The notes under the pieces are model-generated. The model was not told the DNA's origin and made no database searches. It was given only the letters and a program-made list of their open reading frames with translations. Below, piece by piece: positions 62,156 through 64,000 of a DNA stretch of 64,000 nt (positions within the stretch are counted from its first letter, which is position 1; every line of letters begins with the position of its first letter). A program made the position numbers and the translations under genes. Origin of the DNA: Acidaminococcus intestini DSM 21505 (lineage in GTDB: Bacteria; Bacillota; Negativicutes; Acidaminococcales; Acidaminococcaceae); assembly GCF_000425045.1 (NCBI RefSeq), contig NZ_AULA01000008.1, forward strand, positions 31,574 through 95,573, written 5' to 3'.

Positions 62156-62845
62156 TTATATTTCAAGGGCTTCAAGAATCTGCCTCTTGATTGCGATATA
62201 AGGTGCTGAAAGAAGGTCCCGCGAAGCGGCCTCTTGAAAAAGCACTTTTTCATAGATGAACCTGCCGCCTTGGAGAATAAGGATCCTGTCACCTAAGCGC
62301 AGGGCCTCATCCACATTATGGGTAACAAGGAGAACACCAAAGGGACGTTTTTTTCGCATGGCAAGAAGTTCTTTTTGAATGTGTCCCCGTGTGAAATAGT
62401 CCAAGGCGGCAAAGGGCTCATCCATGAGGATAAAATCATTGTCCTGGGCTAGTGTCCTTGCTAGGCTTGCTCGCTGCTGCATGCCGCCTGAAAGTTCATG
62501 AGGATAGCGGGAGGCTGCTTCCTGTAGGTGAACCAGTTTGATCAGCTGAGACAGTTTCTCTTCTGGTAGGTTCTTCTTTCCTAAGGCGATATTATCCCGG
62601 AGGGTCAAAAAGGGCATGAGCCTTGCTTCCTGAAACATCATGCCAAGACGAAGGGTGGGGGACTTCAAGATCTTTCCTTCGGCTTTTTCAAGGCCCATGA
62701 TGAGACGCAGCAGGGTGGTTTTCCCGCAACCGCTCTTTCCTAGGATCACTGAGACTTCCTTAAGCGGAAAGGAGTAGGTTAGATTGTCAAGAATGGTGTT
62801 TGGACCATAGCATTTTCTGATATGGTCCAAGGTAAGGGAGTCCAT
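62156..62845 (-). CDS. SsuB-like ABC transporter ATP-binding protein
   Basis: A 229-residue ATPase. Walker A is GKSGCGKTT (36-44), the Q-loop is MMFQEARLMPFLT, the signature LSGGMQQRASLAR and Walker B FILMDEPFAALD. The start ATG 62845 overlaps the permease stop, with AAAGGAG about 9 bases upstream; a TTG three bases earlier is possible. It is part of the nitrate/sulfonate/taurine-type importer group. Confidence 0.9.
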   Translation of the reverse strand: MDSLTLDHIRKCYGPNTILDNLTYSFPLKEVSVILGKSGCGKTTLLRLIMGLEKAEGKILKSPTLRLGMMFQEARLMPFLTLRDNIALGKKNLPEEKLSQLIKLVHLQEAASRYPHELSGGMQQRASLARTLAQDNDFILMDEPFAALDYFTRGHIQKELLAMRKKRPFGVLLVTHNVDEALRLGDRILILQGGRFIYEKVLFQEAASRDLLSAPYIAIKRQILEALEI

Positions 62846-63600
62846 CAAGAGTTTCTCCTTTCATAAGGGAAAAGAACGTAGGAAAAGAGACTGAAAAGGC
62901 CGTCCAAGAAAAAACCTATAAGTCCAATCGCCAGAATCCCTACAATCACTTTATCGCTTCGACTCATGGTTTGGGCATCCAGGATGAAATAGCCGAGGCC
63001 GCGATCGGCCGCAATCATTTCTGCTCCGATGATGGATCTCAGGCTGTAGCCCATACCAATCCGCATCCCTGTGACAATGGTCGGAAGGGCAAGGGGCAGA
63101 CGAATCTTCCATAAGGTCTCTCTTTGTGAAAATCCAAGGGTCTTTCCTACTTCCAAAAGCTTAGGGTCCGCTCTTAGTAGGCCATCTTCCATATTCAGAT
63201 AAATCGGGAAAAAGGTTGCTAAGATGATGATCAGAAATTTGGGTGTTTCGCCGATGCCAAACCAGAGAACCAAGAGAGGAATGAGGCTAAGCGGCGGAAT
63301 ATGCTGAATGAAGACGAGGAGACCATGGTTCATTTTACGGAAAAATGGAAGGAGAAGGCTGAGGGTCACAAGGAAGGCAGCAAGGAGGAAGGCACAGGAA
63401 AATCCTATGAACACGCGCATCAGGCTGAGTGCAGCGTGTTCCACGAGCTGTCCGTTCTGAATCATGATGAGGAAGGTCTCCCATACCCGTTCAGGCGGGG
63501 GCAGGATATAGGCCGTCCAAAGTTTGGCCGAAGTGACGAATTTCCATAAAAGCCCTAAGACAATAAAGGGAATCAGGGGCGGCACATAATTATGCTTCAT
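62845..63600 (-). CDS. SsuC-like ABC transporter permease
   Basis: A 251-residue permease with about six spans of the SsuC/TauC family (SAKLWTAYILPPPERVWETF, then the loop KTLGFSQRETLWKIRLPLALP). ATG 63600 lies inside the end of the upstream gene, with no clear ribosome-binding site, implying translational coupling. A longer in-frame form is less likely. Confidence 0.88.
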   Translation of the reverse strand: MKHNYVPPLIPFIVLGLLWKFVTSAKLWTAYILPPPERVWETFLIMIQNGQLVEHAALSLMRVFIGFSCAFLLAAFLVTLSLLLPFFRKMNHGLLVFIQHIPPLSLIPLLVLWFGIGETPKFLIIILATFFPIYLNMEDGLLRADPKLLEVGKTLGFSQRETLWKIRLPLALPTIVTGMRIGMGYSLRSIIGAEMIAADRGLGYFILDAQTMSRSDKVIVGILAIGLIGFFLDGLFSLFSYVLFPYERRNS

Positions 63601-63850
63601 GGTTAGGGAGCTTTGCGTAGGCAATCTTTGCGGTCACACCGGACAGTTTCCCGATGAGTCCGCTCATCCTGCTGATTTCGTCTTGGGGAGCATCGACGAC
63701 GACACTGATGATGTTGATATTACGGGCGTGATAGGGAATGCCCATACGTCCGACAATCCAGCGGCTTGATTGATGAAGGATCTGATTGACTTTTTCCACG
63801 GCATCGGGATCATCGATGAGGATGCCAATGAGGGCTACACGGGTTTCCAT
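63590..63850 (-). CDS. TM1266-type iron-only hydrogenase system putative regulator
   Basis: An 86-residue ACT-like (NikR C-terminal-like) protein. It has the family pattern RVALIGILIDDPDAVEKVNQ, WIVGRMGIPYHARNINIISVVVDAP and SGLIGKLSGV. This family usually sits beside hydE/hydF/hydG hydrogenase maturation genes. Here it heads an ABC importer operon instead and overlaps the permease gene by 11 bases. AAAGGAAC precedes the ATG. The regulatory role is by family annotation only. Confidence 0.85.
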   Translation of the reverse strand: METRVALIGILIDDPDAVEKVNQILHQSSRWIVGRMGIPYHARNINIISVVVDAPQDEISRMSGLIGKLSGVTAKIAYAKLPNHEA

Positions 63851-63910
63851 ATAAGATTGTTCCTTTCTGAACTTTGTCTAAAAGAGAAAAAGCCACATCC
63901 ATCCGATGTG

Positions 63911-64000
63911 AAATGTACCCTCTTTACTGGACACCCAGTAAGGAGGGTACATTTTGCGTTATACGACTGAATTTAAGCTGATGTGTGTAGAACTTTATCG
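63911..64000 (+). mobile_element. Left edge of an insertion sequence (partial)
   Basis: A 20-bp inverted repeat (63911-63930 with 63935-63954, one G-T type mismatch, loop ACAC) precedes an open frame that starts like a transposase. The right arm contains the AAGGAGGG ribosome-binding site of that frame. The element runs out of the window. The family (IS3-like is my guess) and exact boundary are not known. Confidence 0.55.
63954..64000 (+). CDS. Transposase N-terminus (partial, HTH type)
   Basis: TTG 63954 lies 7 bases after GGAGG and encodes RYTTEFKLMCVELYR, then the window ends. The EFK-x-x-x-V-x-x-Y pattern is the start of the helix-turn-helix of many IS3/IS150-type OrfA proteins. With only 15 residues visible this remains tentative. 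Confidence 0.5.
   Translation, partial: MRYTTEFKLMCVELY

Overview
This 64 kb window is a contiguous piece of a low-to-mid GC bacterial chromosome from the Bacillota, most likely an amino-acid- or organic-acid-fermenting anaerobe of the Negativicutes (Acidaminococcus-like). That placement is inferred from gene content: a one-chain pyruvate:ferredoxin oxidoreductase, phosphate butyryltransferase plus butyrate kinase, a sodium/glutamate symporter, a 2-hydroxycarboxylate-type carrier, Asp23/AmaP/DUF2273, SpoVS and a TM1266-type hydrogenase-system protein. No rRNA, tRNA or CRISPR array is visible. The left edge cuts an amidohydrolase gene. The right edge enters what looks like an insertion sequence.

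Layout. 1-6 kb: amidohydrolase, a glycine-betaine/proline-type ABC importer, and a LysR regulator divergent from an aldo/keto reductase. 6-12 kb: iron alcohol dehydrogenase and a complete pstSCAB-phoU operon behind a PHO-box-like repeat. 12-18 kb: azlCD, a Na+/Ser-Thr symporter, a DUF559 protein, trpS and a MATE exporter. 18-26 kb: a purine operon (purE-F-M-N, a stand-alone IMP cyclohydrolase, purD), then an IMP dehydrogenase with its own promoter. 26-30 kb: two small envelope proteins, a small alarmone synthetase followed by a two-component system, and a frameshifted TIGR04076-type gene. 30-46 kb: the accessory metabolic region described next. 46-59 kb: gltS and a housekeeping run (asp23-amaP, nusB, a TsaD paralogue, xseAB, ispA, dxs, tlyA, nadK, argR, recN, a Nudix gene). 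59-64 kb: spoVS, a DUF438/hemerythrin/PAS protein, an SsuABC-like importer with a TM1266-type gene, and the IS edge.

The most interesting part is 30-46 kb. A LacI-family regulator gene sits among four other transcription units: (i) an oxaloacetate-decarboxylase-alpha-like protein plus a CMD-family protein, (ii) an alpha/beta hydrolase, (iii) a six-gene run of POR, a cysteine-free aconitase-like protein, a fused small-large aconitase-superfamily hydro-lyase, phosphate butyryltransferase, a 2HCT carrier and butyrate kinase, and (iv) a secreted double-cupin protein. Each unit and the regulator gene has a readable -35/-10 promoter with 17-bp spacing. A related palindrome, mostly CG-centred, lies just downstream of the -10 in every case. 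I infer one locally acting repressor that controls uptake of a hydroxy-di/tricarboxylate, its isomerisation or dehydration, cleavage to a 2-oxoacid, oxidation by POR, and ATP recovery as butyrate (or another acyl phosphate). The substrate is not determined by the sequence.

Several proteins in that region carry changes at normally essential residues. The decarboxylase-like protein has Glu in place of the carboxylated metal-bridging Lys. The first aconitase-like protein lacks all three Fe-S cysteines. The CMD protein has Thr in place of both redox cysteines. Together these suggest a divergent pathway rather than a copy of a known one.
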